Shown here piece by piece: positions 45,938 to 55,696 of a DNA stretch of 64,000 nucleotides. Below the pieces are notes generated by a model. The model ran no database searches, was not told the DNA's origin, and saw only the letters and a program-made list of their open reading frames with translations. Source of the DNA: Planctomycetota bacterium. Its GTDB lineage: Bacteria; Planctomycetota; MHYJ01; JACQXL01; JACQZI01. The position numbers and the translations under genes were made by a program. The DNA lies in contig JACQZI010000008.1 in assembly GCA_016207825.1 (NCBI GenBank), positions 204,152 through 268,151 of the forward strand, written 5' to 3'. The stretch's first letter is position 1. Every line of letters starts with the position of its first letter.

Positions 45938-46369
45938 ATGATAAAAATCCATATAGCCAACCGGCAGGGATATCTTACTGTGAATCGTTCCCTGATAGTA
46001 AAAATATATAAATCCGTCCTTAAGGGAAAACAGAGTGGGAATGTTTCGGTTAGCCTTGTTATAACCGATAACAGGACAATCCGCGAAACAAATAGGTTGT
46101 TTCTTAGGCATAATCGTATTACCGATGTTATGAGTTTCCCGTTATCAGATGATTCGGACAATTTGCTCGGAGAGATTTTTGTCTCAGCCCAAAAGGCTCT
46201 CCAGGAATCACGTAAAAGAAAAATACCGGCTCAACAGGAATTGTTACGCTACTGTGTTCACGGTCTTTTACATTTATTAGGCTATGATGATACTACTCTT
46301 TCTAAAAAGAAGATAATGTGGGAAAAACAGGAAGCATTAATTAACTTATACTTCAATCCCAGTTGTTGA
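45938..46369 (+). CDS. ybeY: Endoribonuclease YbeY
   Basis: A zinc RNase in 16S rRNA 3' maturation and ribosome quality control. From ATG 45938 it has 143 residues; a longer in-frame start at 45893 lies inside the HD gene. NRLFLRHNRITDVMSFPL and the metal motif VHGLLHLLGYDD (H-x3-H-x5-D type) are the family signature. Placed directly behind the HD phosphohydrolase gene, a conserved pairing. Confidence 0.88.
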   Translation: MIKIHIANRQGYLTVNRSLIVKIYKSVLKGKQSGNVSVSLVITDNRTIRETNRLFLRHNRITDVMSFPLSDDSDNLLGEIFVSAQKALQESRKRKIPAQQELLRYCVHGLLHLLGYDDTTLSKKKIMWEKQEALINLYFNPSC

Positions 46370-46865
46370 CCTTAGTCTTCAGGGAAATCTGTATCGGGTC
46401 TGTTACTTCCTCGGGTGTATGAGCGTCTTTGCTCCATAGATCATATCTTGTGATGTTACGGGCCTCAGGTGGCGGTGGATTCCTGCTTGAGTAATTGTGC
46501 TGTTGGTTATTTCGGTAATAATAAGGATATCCCAAATGACTCATCCACTCGCCGTTACTTCCGATTTCATGCGACTTAAAAGGGTAATACTCTTTTTTAG
46601 GAGGGTCGCTTAATGGGTCGCCTTTTAATTCCGATACGAAAACATTCGAGGAAAAGCTGGATTTGTCTTGGGGATAGCGGGAATGGTCGGCATAATAGGA
46701 TTCTAAAGACTTTGCCATTTCCAAGATTTTAGCGTTTGAGGTTTTTTCTTTTGAACCGTTTATTAAGGGAGGAAGATTGATCATTAAGGCAGCCGCTAAG
46801 ATGCATATTATGGCTATGACCACCAATATTTCAATCAAAGTAAATCCGTTTTGTTTCTTTATCAT
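46353..46865 (-). CDS. Pseudopilin
   Basis: A 170-residue protein with the type III signal IKKQNGFTLIEILVVIAIIC. The mature part reads AKSLESYYADHSRYPQDKSS, the GspG-type pattern. AAAAGGA is just upstream and GTGACA-17 nt-TATATT forms a candidate promoter at about 46891-46919. It overlaps the 3' end of ybeY by 17 nt on the other strand. Confidence 0.82.
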   Translation of the reverse strand: MIKKQNGFTLIEILVVIAIICILAAALMINLPPLINGSKEKTSNAKILEMAKSLESYYADHSRYPQDKSSFSSNVFVSELKGDPLSDPPKKEYYPFKSHEIGSNGEWMSHLGYPYYYRNNQQHNYSSRNPPPPEARNITRYDLWSKDAHTPEEVTDPIQISLKTKVNNWD

Positions 46866-46938
46866 AAGAGTCCTTTTCTATATAAATATAACACAAAGCT
46901 TTTGTTTTGTCACCTAAATTTTGGATAACCAGTGATTT

Positions 46939-48750
46939 TTATTTATTTCTTGCCTTCAGGTGAATCATCAGGACCGATATATCTGCAGGGGTTATGCCGG
47001 CAATACGGCCGGCCTGTCCTAATGAAATCGGGCGGAATTTTTCCAGCTTGTTCTTTGCTTCTTTGCTTAAATGTGAGATTGTCAGGTAGTTAATGTCAGC
47101 AGGAAGTTTCAGGCCTTCCATCTTCTTGGCGCGTTCTATCTGAACTATTTGCCGTTTAAGATAGCCCTCGTATTTGACTTCTATTTCCACCTGTCCTTTT
47201 GCCTCTTTGGAAATATCAAGTTTCTTCAAAGCGGGCGACAGCTTTTCCAATTCACTATAAGGCATCCTGGGGTTTTTCAGGAACTGGTATAATGTTTTCC
47301 CTTTATATTTATTTTTCTTGAGGAATTCAATCCCTTTTTGAATCTCTGATTCTTTTTTATCCAGAGCATATTTTTGTTTCTTATTAATCAAACCAAATTC
47401 ATATCCGTATTTCATCAGTCGCCTATCCGCATTATCGCTTCGCAGCATCAGGCGGTATTCAGCGCGTGAAGTAAACATCCGGTATGGTTCGGTTGGGCCG
47501 AGCGTAATCAGGTCGTCAATTAAAACTCCGATATATGCCTCGTCGCGCCTCAGGATAAACGGCGGCTTATTCTTTAGTTTTAGAACTGCATTTATCCCTG
47601 CCATTATTCCCTGTGCCCCGGCTTCCTCATATCCGGAAGTTCCGTTTATCTGACCGGCTAAAAATAGGTTTTCTATTTGCCTTGTTTCAAGATTAGGTTT
47701 TATCTGGTAGGGGAGCACGAAATCATATTCTATCGCATATCCGTAACGCAGGAATTTTGCCTTTTCTAAGCCATTAATGGAATGAACCATGTCTTCCTGC
47801 ACATCCTTGGGTAGGCTCGTTGAAATTCCATTGCAGTATATCCATTCCGTATCTTTTCCTTCCGGTTCCAGGAATACCTGGTGCTGGGGAGCTTCGGCAA
47901 AGCGTACCACTTTATCTTCTATGGAAGGGCAGTAGCGCGGGCCTACGGCCTTAATTTGTCCTGTATATAACGGTGCACGCTTCAGGTTTGAATTGATAAT
48001 CTTATGCGTTTGAGCATTTGTATGGGTAATGTAACACGGAACCTGTTCCTGTGAGATTTTCTCCGTTGAATAGGAAAAAGGCATCGGGCTTTTATCGCCC
48101 GGTTGGGGAATTAACCGGCTGAAATCAATGCTTCCTGCGTCCAAGCGCGGGGGCGTGCCGGTTTTTAATCTGCCTATTTCCAGTCCGAGCTTTCTTAAAC
48201 TGCCTGATATATTTTCAGCCGAAAGTTCATTTATCCTTCCACCGATTGATTTTTCCGGTCCGATGTGGATAAGCCCTTTCATAAAAGTGCCGGTGGTGAT
48301 AATCACCATATCTCCCTGATAAACTTTTCCTTTATGCCCTTTAACCCCGACTGCTTTATTCCCTTCAGTGATTATTTCATCTATGATATCCTCTGTTAAT
48401 GTAAGGTTGGATTGCTTCTCCAGAACATTTCTCATGTAATATGAATAAGACTGTTTATCGCATTGGGCGCGGGGGGATTGAACAGCCGGACCTTTGCCGG
48501 TATTAAGCACCCGGAATTGTATTCCGGTAGCATCCGTGGCGCGTGCCATTTCTCCTCCTAAGGCGTCAATCTCCCGGACTAATTGTCCTTTGGCAAGCCC
48601 GCCGATGGCGGGATTACAGGACATCTGTGCGATTGTTTCCAGCTTGATTGTGAGGAGAAGCGTCTTAGCGCCCATCCGTGCGGAAGACAAGGCCGCCTCG
48701 CATCCGGCATGCCCAGCGCCGACCATAATTACTTCATATTTCCGGTCCAT
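46939..48750 (-). CDS. mnmG: tRNA uridine 5-carboxymethylaminomethyl enzyme MnmG
   Basis: A 603-residue FAD protein that, with MnmE, modifies wobble uridine 34. VGAGHAGCEAALSSARMGAKT is the FAD site; CNPAIGGLAKGQLVREIDALGG and GYEEAGAQGIMAG are conserved, as is the C-terminal SLGQAGRIAGITPADI. Size is near the usual 620. Divergent from the first kinase gene, with overlapping promoter regions in the 113-nt gap. Confidence 0.94.
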   Translation of the reverse strand: MDRKYEVIMVGAGHAGCEAALSSARMGAKTLLLTIKLETIAQMSCNPAIGGLAKGQLVREIDALGGEMARATDATGIQFRVLNTGKGPAVQSPRAQCDKQSYSYYMRNVLEKQSNLTLTEDIIDEIITEGNKAVGVKGHKGKVYQGDMVIITTGTFMKGLIHIGPEKSIGGRINELSAENISGSLRKLGLEIGRLKTGTPPRLDAGSIDFSRLIPQPGDKSPMPFSYSTEKISQEQVPCYITHTNAQTHKIINSNLKRAPLYTGQIKAVGPRYCPSIEDKVVRFAEAPQHQVFLEPEGKDTEWIYCNGISTSLPKDVQEDMVHSINGLEKAKFLRYGYAIEYDFVLPYQIKPNLETRQIENLFLAGQINGTSGYEEAGAQGIMAGINAVLKLKNKPPFILRRDEAYIGVLIDDLITLGPTEPYRMFTSRAEYRLMLRSDNADRRLMKYGYEFGLINKKQKYALDKKESEIQKGIEFLKKNKYKGKTLYQFLKNPRMPYSELEKLSPALKKLDISKEAKGQVEIEVKYEGYLKRQIVQIERAKKMEGLKLPADINYLTISHLSKEAKNKLEKFRPISLGQAGRIAGITPADISVLMIHLKARNK

Positions 48751-48759
48751 TGGTGTAAG

Positions 48760-48788
48760 ATTATATCATATCCGCAATAATAAATCAA
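48760..48788 (-). promoter_or_regulatory. mnmG promoter
   Basis: On the minus strand, TTGATT (48788-48783), 17-nt spacer and TATAAT (48765-48760), ending 9 nt before ATG 48750. Confidence 0.62.
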
Positions 48789-48827
48789 TTTCTACCGCTT
48801 TTCCGCGGCTAGCCGTTTAATTAATAA

Positions 48828-48856
48828 TTGACAATATAAATATGCTAAACTATAAT
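48828..48856 (+). promoter_or_regulatory. Kinase 1 promoter
   Basis: TTGACA, 17-nt spacer, TATAAT: full consensus at both boxes. The -10 box ends 7 nt before ATG 48864, so the mRNA should start at or beside the initiation codon. Confidence 0.72.
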
Positions 48857-48863
48857 CTTTCCT

Positions 48864-51131
48864 ATGCTTGACGCCAAATTAAAAATTCGTGAGTTCAAGT
48901 CGCTGGATGAATTCCGCACCTGGTGGGAAGGAACTGAGGTTGCTCATTTCTGCCGGGATTATCCGGAAGAGGTTGCTTCGCTCAAGGAACATCCTGATAT
49001 AAAACTTTGGCTAACCGTTCTGGAAAATATTCCGAAGCCACTGCCGGTCGATTTTAAGACTTTCGGGAAATATACCATCGAAAAAAAATTAGGGCAGGGC
49101 GGGATGGGGGTTGTTTATTTAGCCTATGACCAGATTTTAAAACAAGCGGTTGCCCTTAAAATCATGGCATTGAAAAGCGAATCTGAAATGGAACGTTTTC
49201 TGCGTGAGGTGCGGGCTGCCGCCAGGCTGAAACATCCTAATATTGTCCAAGTTTATGAAGTCGGTACCGAGGGACAATACCATTATTTTACAATGGAGTA
49301 TATCGAAGGGCATTCCCTGAGTGCTTTGATTCAGAATGAGCCTCTAACGCCGAAAAAGACGGCAGAGATCATCCGGGATATCGCCATCGCTCTCGATTAC
49401 GCCCATCACGAAGGCATTATTCACCGCGACCTTAAACCGGCTAATATTTTGGTGACTGCGGATCAGCGGGTTTACCTGATGGATTTCGGGTTAGCGAAAG
49501 AGATGGCTGGGTTGGAAAAAGCCTTGACCTTAAGCGGGACGATTATGGGCACACCGGACTATATGTCACCGGAACAGATAAGAGGCGAGAAGAAAAACAT
49601 AGATGCCCGGAGTGATATCTTCTCTCTGGGGGCAACATTTTATCATGCCCTGACCGGGCAAACGCCTTTTCTAGGCCGGGGACTTTATCAGGTATTGGAA
49701 AGGGTGATTAACTCTGAGCCATTGCCTCTCCGGAGATTAGTGCGGAATCTCCCGCGTGACATGGAAATCATTTGCCTGAAATGCCTGGAAAAAGAGCCGG
49801 AACGGCGGTATCAGACGGCTCAAGCTTTAGCCGATGACCTAACCGCTTATCTTAAGGGCGATAACATTTCTATCCGTCCTGACGGATTGTTTACAAAACT
49901 GCTCCGGAAAACAAGGCGGCATAAAATAGCGGCTTTTTCCCTTTTGGGCGCCGTTGCGGCTATCATAATAGTAATTATTGTTACCTTCGCTATTGCCTCC
50001 GTTAATACCAGGCGACAGATAGCAGAATTGCGTAATAATGCTTTAAGGGCTTACCAGTTGAATAATTTTCCGGAAGCTTTGATGTTGGCTAATCAGGTCC
50101 TTACCCATTCTCCGAAATATGCTAAAATGATTGAGCTTCGTAATGAATGCCAGATTGCTTTAGATAAAGACAAACAAGAAAGGCAACAACGGGAAATCGA
50201 ACGAAAGCAAGCTGAGCAGGAACAAATCAATAAGCAACAGGCGGAAGAACTCCGTGCTGAGGCCAAAACTATTTTAGACGGCGTGGTTGATGACTTGCCG
50301 CCGGACCAGAAAATAGAAGTGGCGAAAGAAGCGCTTGTCAAAGATCCGTCTTTCGGACAGGCATGGCTGTTTATCGGCAGGACTTATAAGGCGATGGGCA
50401 AAGAAGACAACGCTTTAGACTCGTTCCGCAAGGCGATAGAAGTGGAGCCGTCTTTGTTTTCGGCCTACTATGAAAAGGGGTTGATACTGGCTGCCAAAGG
50501 CCTTCGCAAGGATGCGATAGCCGATTTCAGCAAGGCTATTGAATATAACCCAAAATATGACCAGGCGTTTTATAAGCGGGGGACACTTTATTACGCCCAA
50601 GGTGATTTCGACCTTGCTATCAGTGATTTCCAAACCACCATTCTGCTGAATCCGGAATTCGGCGATGCTTATAATGATATCGGCAGTGCTTACCTGTCGA
50701 TGGATGATGTGGATACGGCACTGATCAAATATAGTAATGCCATTACATTGTTTTCCGGCTTGTTAAAATCGTACCAGGATAAAACCGCGGAATTAGTTAA
50801 AGCCGGAAAGATAAGCGAGGCTATGTCCGAACATAATCCTAAGGAAGATGAAATAATCGCCATATTGGCAATACTTTATACCAATCGGGGGGTTGCCTAT
50901 CAGCAGAAAAAACAATATGATACGGCGCTGAATGACTTCACGGATGCCATCAAAATATATGGCCGATATCCCGCTTCATACTATAGCCGGGCTTTTGCTT
51001 ATGCCGAAATGGGTGATATTAGCCAAGCGGTTGCCGATGCCGAGACGCTTATCAAACTATTCCCGAACAGCGCCGAAGCCATCAGTATTATCACTTCATT
51101 AAATCAATGGAAAAAACAGTTAAATAAGTAG
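48864..51131 (+). CDS. Membrane Ser/Thr protein kinase with C-terminal TPRs (kinase 1)
   Basis: A 755-residue PASTA-less, PknB-like kinase. Residues 1-60 are a conserved leader (KIREFKSLDEFRTWWEG) shared with kinase 2. The kinase core has GQGGMG near 77, VALK lysine near 100, IIHRDLKPANILV near 184, DFGLAKE and GTPDYMSPEQ. A membrane helix lies at about 356-380 (LLGAVAAIIIVIIVTF), then a Gln/Glu-rich coiled coil and five to six TPRs. The kinase faces the cytoplasm and the TPRs the periplasm. Typical of planctomycete signalling; target unknown. Confidence 0.9.
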   Translation: MLDAKLKIREFKSLDEFRTWWEGTEVAHFCRDYPEEVASLKEHPDIKLWLTVLENIPKPLPVDFKTFGKYTIEKKLGQGGMGVVYLAYDQILKQAVALKIMALKSESEMERFLREVRAAARLKHPNIVQVYEVGTEGQYHYFTMEYIEGHSLSALIQNEPLTPKKTAEIIRDIAIALDYAHHEGIIHRDLKPANILVTADQRVYLMDFGLAKEMAGLEKALTLSGTIMGTPDYMSPEQIRGEKKNIDARSDIFSLGATFYHALTGQTPFLGRGLYQVLERVINSEPLPLRRLVRNLPRDMEIICLKCLEKEPERRYQTAQALADDLTAYLKGDNISIRPDGLFTKLLRKTRRHKIAAFSLLGAVAAIIIVIIVTFAIASVNTRRQIAELRNNALRAYQLNNFPEALMLANQVLTHSPKYAKMIELRNECQIALDKDKQERQQREIERKQAEQEQINKQQAEELRAEAKTILDGVVDDLPPDQKIEVAKEALVKDPSFGQAWLFIGRTYKAMGKEDNALDSFRKAIEVEPSLFSAYYEKGLILAAKGLRKDAIADFSKAIEYNPKYDQAFYKRGTLYYAQGDFDLAISDFQTTILLNPEFGDAYNDIGSAYLSMDDVDTALIKYSNAITLFSGLLKSYQDKTAELVKAGKISEAMSEHNPKEDEIIAILAILYTNRGVAYQQKKQYDTALNDFTDAIKIYGRYPASYYSRAFAYAEMGDISQAVADAETLIKLFPNSAEAISIITSLNQWKKQLNK

Positions 51132-51370
51132 TTTTTACTGTCAACTAATCAACTATTGGAATATTTCTTTGTTACCTTGATATCTCCCTGATGAAACAAC
51201 CCGCTCATCCATCGCATCGGGATTCCGATGCGGTTCTTCCGGAATATCTTCACTCGACAGATATAACCTTGCCTGTTCTGCAAAAAACAACACTTAATAA
51301 AATATTATTTTTTAGCATATTTTGCAATAATCATAGTCTAATCTATATAAGAATGATAAGGAGACAAATT

Positions 51371-53053
51371 ATGAAAACTATTTTTTTATGGATGGCCTGC
51401 TTGATAATTGCCCTCATTAATATTGCCCATGCCGTTCCTGTTGCGCCTAATGAGACAGGCTACACGGCTGAAGTATTGAGCGTGACTGCTGATAAGCAAA
51501 ACAATAATGATGTCCTCAAAATAAAGCTGAAAATCATCTCCCTTACAGCCCAGCCGGATGTGAAACCTCCTCAAGAGGAAATGGAAGCGGTTTTATACTT
51601 GAAAAGCTTTAAGCCTGCCGATATCCCGGAGCTTAAAGCGGACGATATTGTTAATGTCGTGATAAGCCGATGGGGTGATGAGCGCGGACAATCCTACCAC
51701 ATTATGGGGTTAAAATTAATCGGGAATAAATACCGGATGTTAATCAAACAATTGGGTGATAAGGATTTCGAAAAACGACAACAGGCCCAAAACGAGCTTG
51801 TTAAGTTCGGAAAATCTATAGAGCCAATACTCAAAGAATATATCAACGATCCTGATACGGAAATAAAATCACGCGTCAACGCCATTCTGGAGGAATTCAA
51901 ATGGCAGGGATGGGGACCGGAGAATAAAGGACTGCGCTGCCTGGTGGCCAGCGATAAGACATCATATACTATGGATGAGCCTGTTAATATTACCTGTAAA
52001 ATTGCTAATCTTTTAAATAAACCGCAAAACCTCAATGCAAACAGCTTACATATAATGGGATTGAATACAAAAGCATTTGTAAGGTTCAGTTTGAATGATA
52101 AAAATGGAAAAGAGTTTCAATTTAAAGGCGAAGGATATGAGGATAATAAAACTCATGTATTAGAAATTGCCGCCCTTGAAACCAAAGCCATCTTCACGAC
52201 TGAACTTAAAAAATGGTTTGATATCACCGCAGCAGGGGAATATACGTTCAAAGCGGAATTCATGCTTGACTATACTAATGTCCAGGTGGCATCCAACCCA
52301 TTAGCGATAATTCTCGCCGAAAAGAAAGCGATTGACGAAGAAGGCATAAATAAACTCATCAAACAATTAGGCGATAACGAATGGGAGATAAGAGAAAAGG
52401 CGACACGAGAACTAATTGTGGTTTGCGGGCAGATAGGGGAGTCGTCAATCGCTATTCTTAAATCACTCCTTGAAAAGGCGGATGACCCGGAGGTAAAGAT
52501 GAGATTAAAACTTGTCTTATCTGAACTGAACGGCTGTTTTGGAAATCTCCTTGCCAATCCTTCTTTTGAGGATGAATTAAAGGGTTGGAAAATAGTAGAT
52601 AACTGGAATAACTCTAAAATTAAACTGGTGAAAGCGGAAAAAGGGGAAGCGCCTGACGGAGATTATTATATTGAAATGTGGCATGACCCGGCAATGGGGG
52701 ATAAAGCCTGGTCTTCCAGTTGGTCATCCTGCGGGCAGGAAATCAGAAGCAAGTTAAAACCCGATACTTTTTATGAGATTAAATTCAGCTATAAAACAGG
52801 CCATAATTTTGGGTTCAGGGTTACTATTTCCGACGAAGCCATGGTAATGCACAGCACTGACATTATTGCTATCGGCAAATTGTTGCCGGATGGTAAATGG
52901 CATGAGGTAACCGGCACTGTTAAATTTACGAAGGAACAATTGGAATACGAGCCGTTTTTTACTTTTATTTATGACTATTCTACTCCCGGCACGATTTGGT
53001 TTGATAAATTGAGTTTTAAAAAGGCTCTTGTTCCGGTAGAAGAGAAAAAGTGA
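51371..53053 (+). CDS. Secreted HEAT-repeat protein with carbohydrate-binding-like end
   Basis: About 560 residues from ATG 51371, which follows AAGGAG and opens a signal peptide (LWMACLIIALINIAHA); the longer ORF from 51191 is not supported. Two blocks with the same motif, LIKQLGDKDFEKRQQAQNELVKFG and LIKQLGDNEWEIREKATRELI, are HEAT-like repeats. The C-terminal part (LANPSFEDELKGWKIVDNW; WHEVTGTVKF) resembles a jelly-roll carbohydrate-binding domain. It lies between two kinases and may be part of the same envelope system. Confidence 0.7.
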   Translation: MKTIFLWMACLIIALINIAHAVPVAPNETGYTAEVLSVTADKQNNNDVLKIKLKIISLTAQPDVKPPQEEMEAVLYLKSFKPADIPELKADDIVNVVISRWGDERGQSYHIMGLKLIGNKYRMLIKQLGDKDFEKRQQAQNELVKFGKSIEPILKEYINDPDTEIKSRVNAILEEFKWQGWGPENKGLRCLVASDKTSYTMDEPVNITCKIANLLNKPQNLNANSLHIMGLNTKAFVRFSLNDKNGKEFQFKGEGYEDNKTHVLEIAALETKAIFTTELKKWFDITAAGEYTFKAEFMLDYTNVQVASNPLAIILAEKKAIDEEGINKLIKQLGDNEWEIREKATRELIVVCGQIGESSIAILKSLLEKADDPEVKMRLKLVLSELNGCFGNLLANPSFEDELKGWKIVDNWNNSKIKLVKAEKGEAPDGDYYIEMWHDPAMGDKAWSSSWSSCGQEIRSKLKPDTFYEIKFSYKTGHNFGFRVTISDEAMVMHSTDIIAIGKLLPDGKWHEVTGTVKFTKEQLEYEPFFTFIYDYSTPGTIWFDKLSFKKALVPVEEKK

Positions 53054-53138
53054 ACCCAGCTGGGGTGGTTCTAAATAGGGAAGAATAATTGAACTAATTA
53101 ACTAAGCAACGGTTGAATTATGCCCTCTACCCTAATTA

Positions 53139-53167
53139 TTGACAATATACTGCGGAGTTTTTATACT
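53139..53167 (+). promoter_or_regulatory. Kinase 2 promoter
   Basis: TTGACA, 17-nt spacer, TATACT, ending 7 nt before ATG 53175. The TTG of the -35 box is also an in-frame start-like codon; I reject it as start because the paralogue begins at the matching Met. Confidence 0.72.
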
Positions 53168-53174
53168 CATCAAT

Positions 53175-55418
53175 ATGGTCGATACCAAATTAAAAATACG
53201 GGAATTTAAATCTCTGGATGACTTCCGTTTATGGTGGGAGGGAGATGAAGTAACCCAGTTCTGCCAGCGCCATCCGGAAAAGGTTGCCCGCTTGAAATCA
53301 CACCGCTGGGTGGCTCCCTGGATAACCAGGCATACCCAGTCCGAGGGTGAGGAAATAAAACAGCCCTCCGGCAAGTCGTTCGGCAAATATATCATAGAAA
53401 AGAAGCTGGGGCAGGGCGGGATGGGCGCGGTGTATTTAGCCCATGACCCGGCGCTCAACCGTAAAGTAGCACTCAAAGTAATGCTTCTGAAAGGAGAGCT
53501 GGCAACTGAACGTTTTAACAGGGAAGCCAAAGCCTCTGCCAAGCTTAAACATCCGAATATTATCTCCATTTACGAAGTAGGCGCAGTTGGCAAATACCAC
53601 TATTTTACCATGGAATATATAGAAGGCAATTCGCTGGACAAGCTGATAGCCGATAAGAAATTAACACCCAAACGAACCGCAGAAATCATAAGAGATATGG
53701 CAAACGCCTTGCATTACGCCCATAGCCAGGATATCATCCACCGCGATATCAAGCCTGCTAATATCCTGATAGATAAACAAGGCAAGGTTTACTTAACCGA
53801 TTTCGGCCTGGCAAAGGAATTAAGCGGGACCGAGCATTCCCTGACCATGACAGGGACGATTATGGGGACAGCCGATTATATGTCGCCTGAGCAGGCACAA
53901 GGCGATAAAAACAAGATAGACGCCAGAAGCGATATATTCTCTTTAGGAGCGACTCTTTACCACGCACTCACCGGGCATACGCCGTTTAAAGGGAAGGAAC
54001 TCTACCAGATACTGGAAAGTGTGGTGCGTAAAGACCCGATTCCGCCCAGCCGTTATATAAAGAATCTATCCAAAGATATAGAAACCATTTGCCTGAAAGC
54101 ACTGGAAAAAGAGCAAAAGACGCGTTACCTGACAGCCAAGGAATTAGCCGATGATTTAATCCGCTATATTAACGGGGAAGCTATATCAGCCAGGCCGATT
54201 GGGTTTATGGGCAGGATACTCCGCAAGGCTAAGCAAAATAAGATTGCCAGCTTGTCAGCCGGCGGGGTGATTGTGGTTTTAGCCGCATATTTCCTGATAA
54301 GCTATTTCGTTTCACAGGCTGATTTCAAAGGGAAAGTAGAAGAAAACACAAGACTGGCTTATCAGGAATTTGAAAGCGGCAATTACGAGAAAGCCATTGC
54401 CTACTGTGATTTGGTTTTGGATTTGGTGCATTACGATGAAAAGATAGATGAATTAAAAGATAAATGCGATAAAGCGATAACTGAAAGGAAACAAGGCGAG
54501 AAAAACACGGAAAAACGGCAGAAGGCCTTAGCCTTATTACAGAAATTAATAAGTATAAGAAATCCGCAAGAACAGATTAAAGTGGCGCAGGAAGCTTTAG
54601 AGATTGACCCTTCATGCACCGATGCTTATTTGTTTATGGGCGAAGCTTATGAGCTATCTTTCAATGATTATAAAAAAGCAATCGAGTGTTATACCAAGGC
54701 TATTAAAGCTGATTCTTCACTGCCGGTTTTTTATTTTAAGAGAGCGTGTTGTTATAGGGAAACAGATGAAACAGGTAAGGCTATTAATGATTATACCAAG
54801 GCGCTTGATTTAGAGCCGAATAACACCGAGTTTTTATATGGACGGGCGCTGGCTTATGAAAAAAAGAATGATTGTGATAATATGATTAAGGATTTAAGCA
54901 GGGCAATTACTCTTAATCCTAAAGATGAAAGATTTTGCCGCAGGAGAGGCGGGTATTACATGTCGGTTAAAAAGTATGAATTAGCTGTAAAAGATCTTGA
55001 TAGGGCTATAAAAATACGCCCTGACGCAGAAACTTATAATAATCTTGGGTTTTCATATGATAACATCGCAGTATCATATGATAATATAGGCTTATTCCCT
55101 GAAAGAGATGAAGCCTGTGATAACGCAATAAGAAATTATACTAAGGCCATTGAGTTGGACCCGGATTACGGCATGGCTTATTTTAATAGGGGATGCTGTT
55201 ATTTTTTGAGGCTGAATAAATCGGCTCAGGCGATTGATGATTTTACAAAGGCGTGTAATAATGGTTGTAGCAACGCATACTGGTCGCTTGCTTTGTGTTA
55301 TGCAAAAATGGAGCAGTTTGATAAAGCAATCGCCGCCGCCCAAAAATATATTGAGCTCTATCCGGAAAGCGATGAAGCAGCCTCTTTAAAAAACCAGATG
55401 AAGCAATGGCGGAAATGA
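53175..55418 (+). CDS. Membrane Ser/Thr protein kinase with C-terminal TPRs (kinase 2)
   Basis: 747 residues, paralogue of kinase 1 along its whole length. MVDTKLKIREFKSLDDF matches MLDAKLKIREFKSLDEF of kinase 1, fixing the start at 53175. Kinase motifs GQGGMG, VALKVM, IIHRDIKPANILI, DFGLAKE and GTADYMSPEQ are present. A membrane segment at about 357-379 (VIVVLAAYFLISYFV) precedes a coiled coil and seven or eight TPRs, more AT-rich than the kinase part. The CRISPR locus begins 280 nt downstream. Confidence 0.9.
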   Translation: MVDTKLKIREFKSLDDFRLWWEGDEVTQFCQRHPEKVARLKSHRWVAPWITRHTQSEGEEIKQPSGKSFGKYIIEKKLGQGGMGAVYLAHDPALNRKVALKVMLLKGELATERFNREAKASAKLKHPNIISIYEVGAVGKYHYFTMEYIEGNSLDKLIADKKLTPKRTAEIIRDMANALHYAHSQDIIHRDIKPANILIDKQGKVYLTDFGLAKELSGTEHSLTMTGTIMGTADYMSPEQAQGDKNKIDARSDIFSLGATLYHALTGHTPFKGKELYQILESVVRKDPIPPSRYIKNLSKDIETICLKALEKEQKTRYLTAKELADDLIRYINGEAISARPIGFMGRILRKAKQNKIASLSAGGVIVVLAAYFLISYFVSQADFKGKVEENTRLAYQEFESGNYEKAIAYCDLVLDLVHYDEKIDELKDKCDKAITERKQGEKNTEKRQKALALLQKLISIRNPQEQIKVAQEALEIDPSCTDAYLFMGEAYELSFNDYKKAIECYTKAIKADSSLPVFYFKRACCYRETDETGKAINDYTKALDLEPNNTEFLYGRALAYEKKNDCDNMIKDLSRAITLNPKDERFCRRRGGYYMSVKKYELAVKDLDRAIKIRPDAETYNNLGFSYDNIAVSYDNIGLFPERDEACDNAIRNYTKAIELDPDYGMAYFNRGCCYFLRLNKSAQAIDDFTKACNNGCSNAYWSLALCYAKMEQFDKAIAAAQKYIELYPESDEAASLKNQMKQWRK

Positions 55419-55657
55419 TTTTATACCTTATGAAACCGCTTCTAATCACTAATTAACTTTCGAGTTTACTTCTTCGTTATCAGGATATCTCCCGAATGAA
55501 TCAACCTGCTTGGGCTATCATAGGGATTACGCCGCCGAAGGCGAGCCTCCCGCCCATTAAAGCGAGGTTCGCTGCAGGCGACGCCAAAGGCGGGATGAAA
55601 CTCTTCCCGGGCATTATCATTCGGGATAGATACGACCCGGCTTGTAAACAATTTCCC
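55419..55657. other. Gap before cas12 with kinase-linked motif and palindrome
   Basis: Contains GATATCTCCCGAATGAATCA (55484-55503), which matches GATATCTCCCTGATGAAACA after kinase 1 (about 51178-51197), both about 50-65 nt beyond the kinase stop. A GC-rich palindromic element (CGCCGCCGAAGGCG ... CGCCAAAGGCGGGATG) fills about 55530-55597. A 58-codon open frame at 55497-55673 is probably accidental. Confidence 0.45.
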
Positions 55658-55686
55658 TTGACAATTGCGTAAGCGAGGAATATAAT
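55658..55686 (+). promoter_or_regulatory. cas12 promoter
   Basis: TTGACA, exact 17-nt spacer, TATAAT. The -10 box ends 10 nt before the ATG at 55697, so the mRNA leader is about 3 nt or absent. Full consensus suggests constitutive strong transcription of the effector. Confidence 0.75.
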
Positions 55687-55696
55687 CGCACATAGT

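Noticed and set aside
53139-53174. Upstream TTG start for kinase 2
   Set aside because: It coincides with the -35 box, and the paralogue alignment places the start at ATG 53175.
55497-55673. 58-codon plus-strand ORF (MNQPAWAIIGITPP...) just before cas12
   Set aside because: No ribosome site, it runs through a palindromic element and its end lies inside the cas12 promoter spacer.
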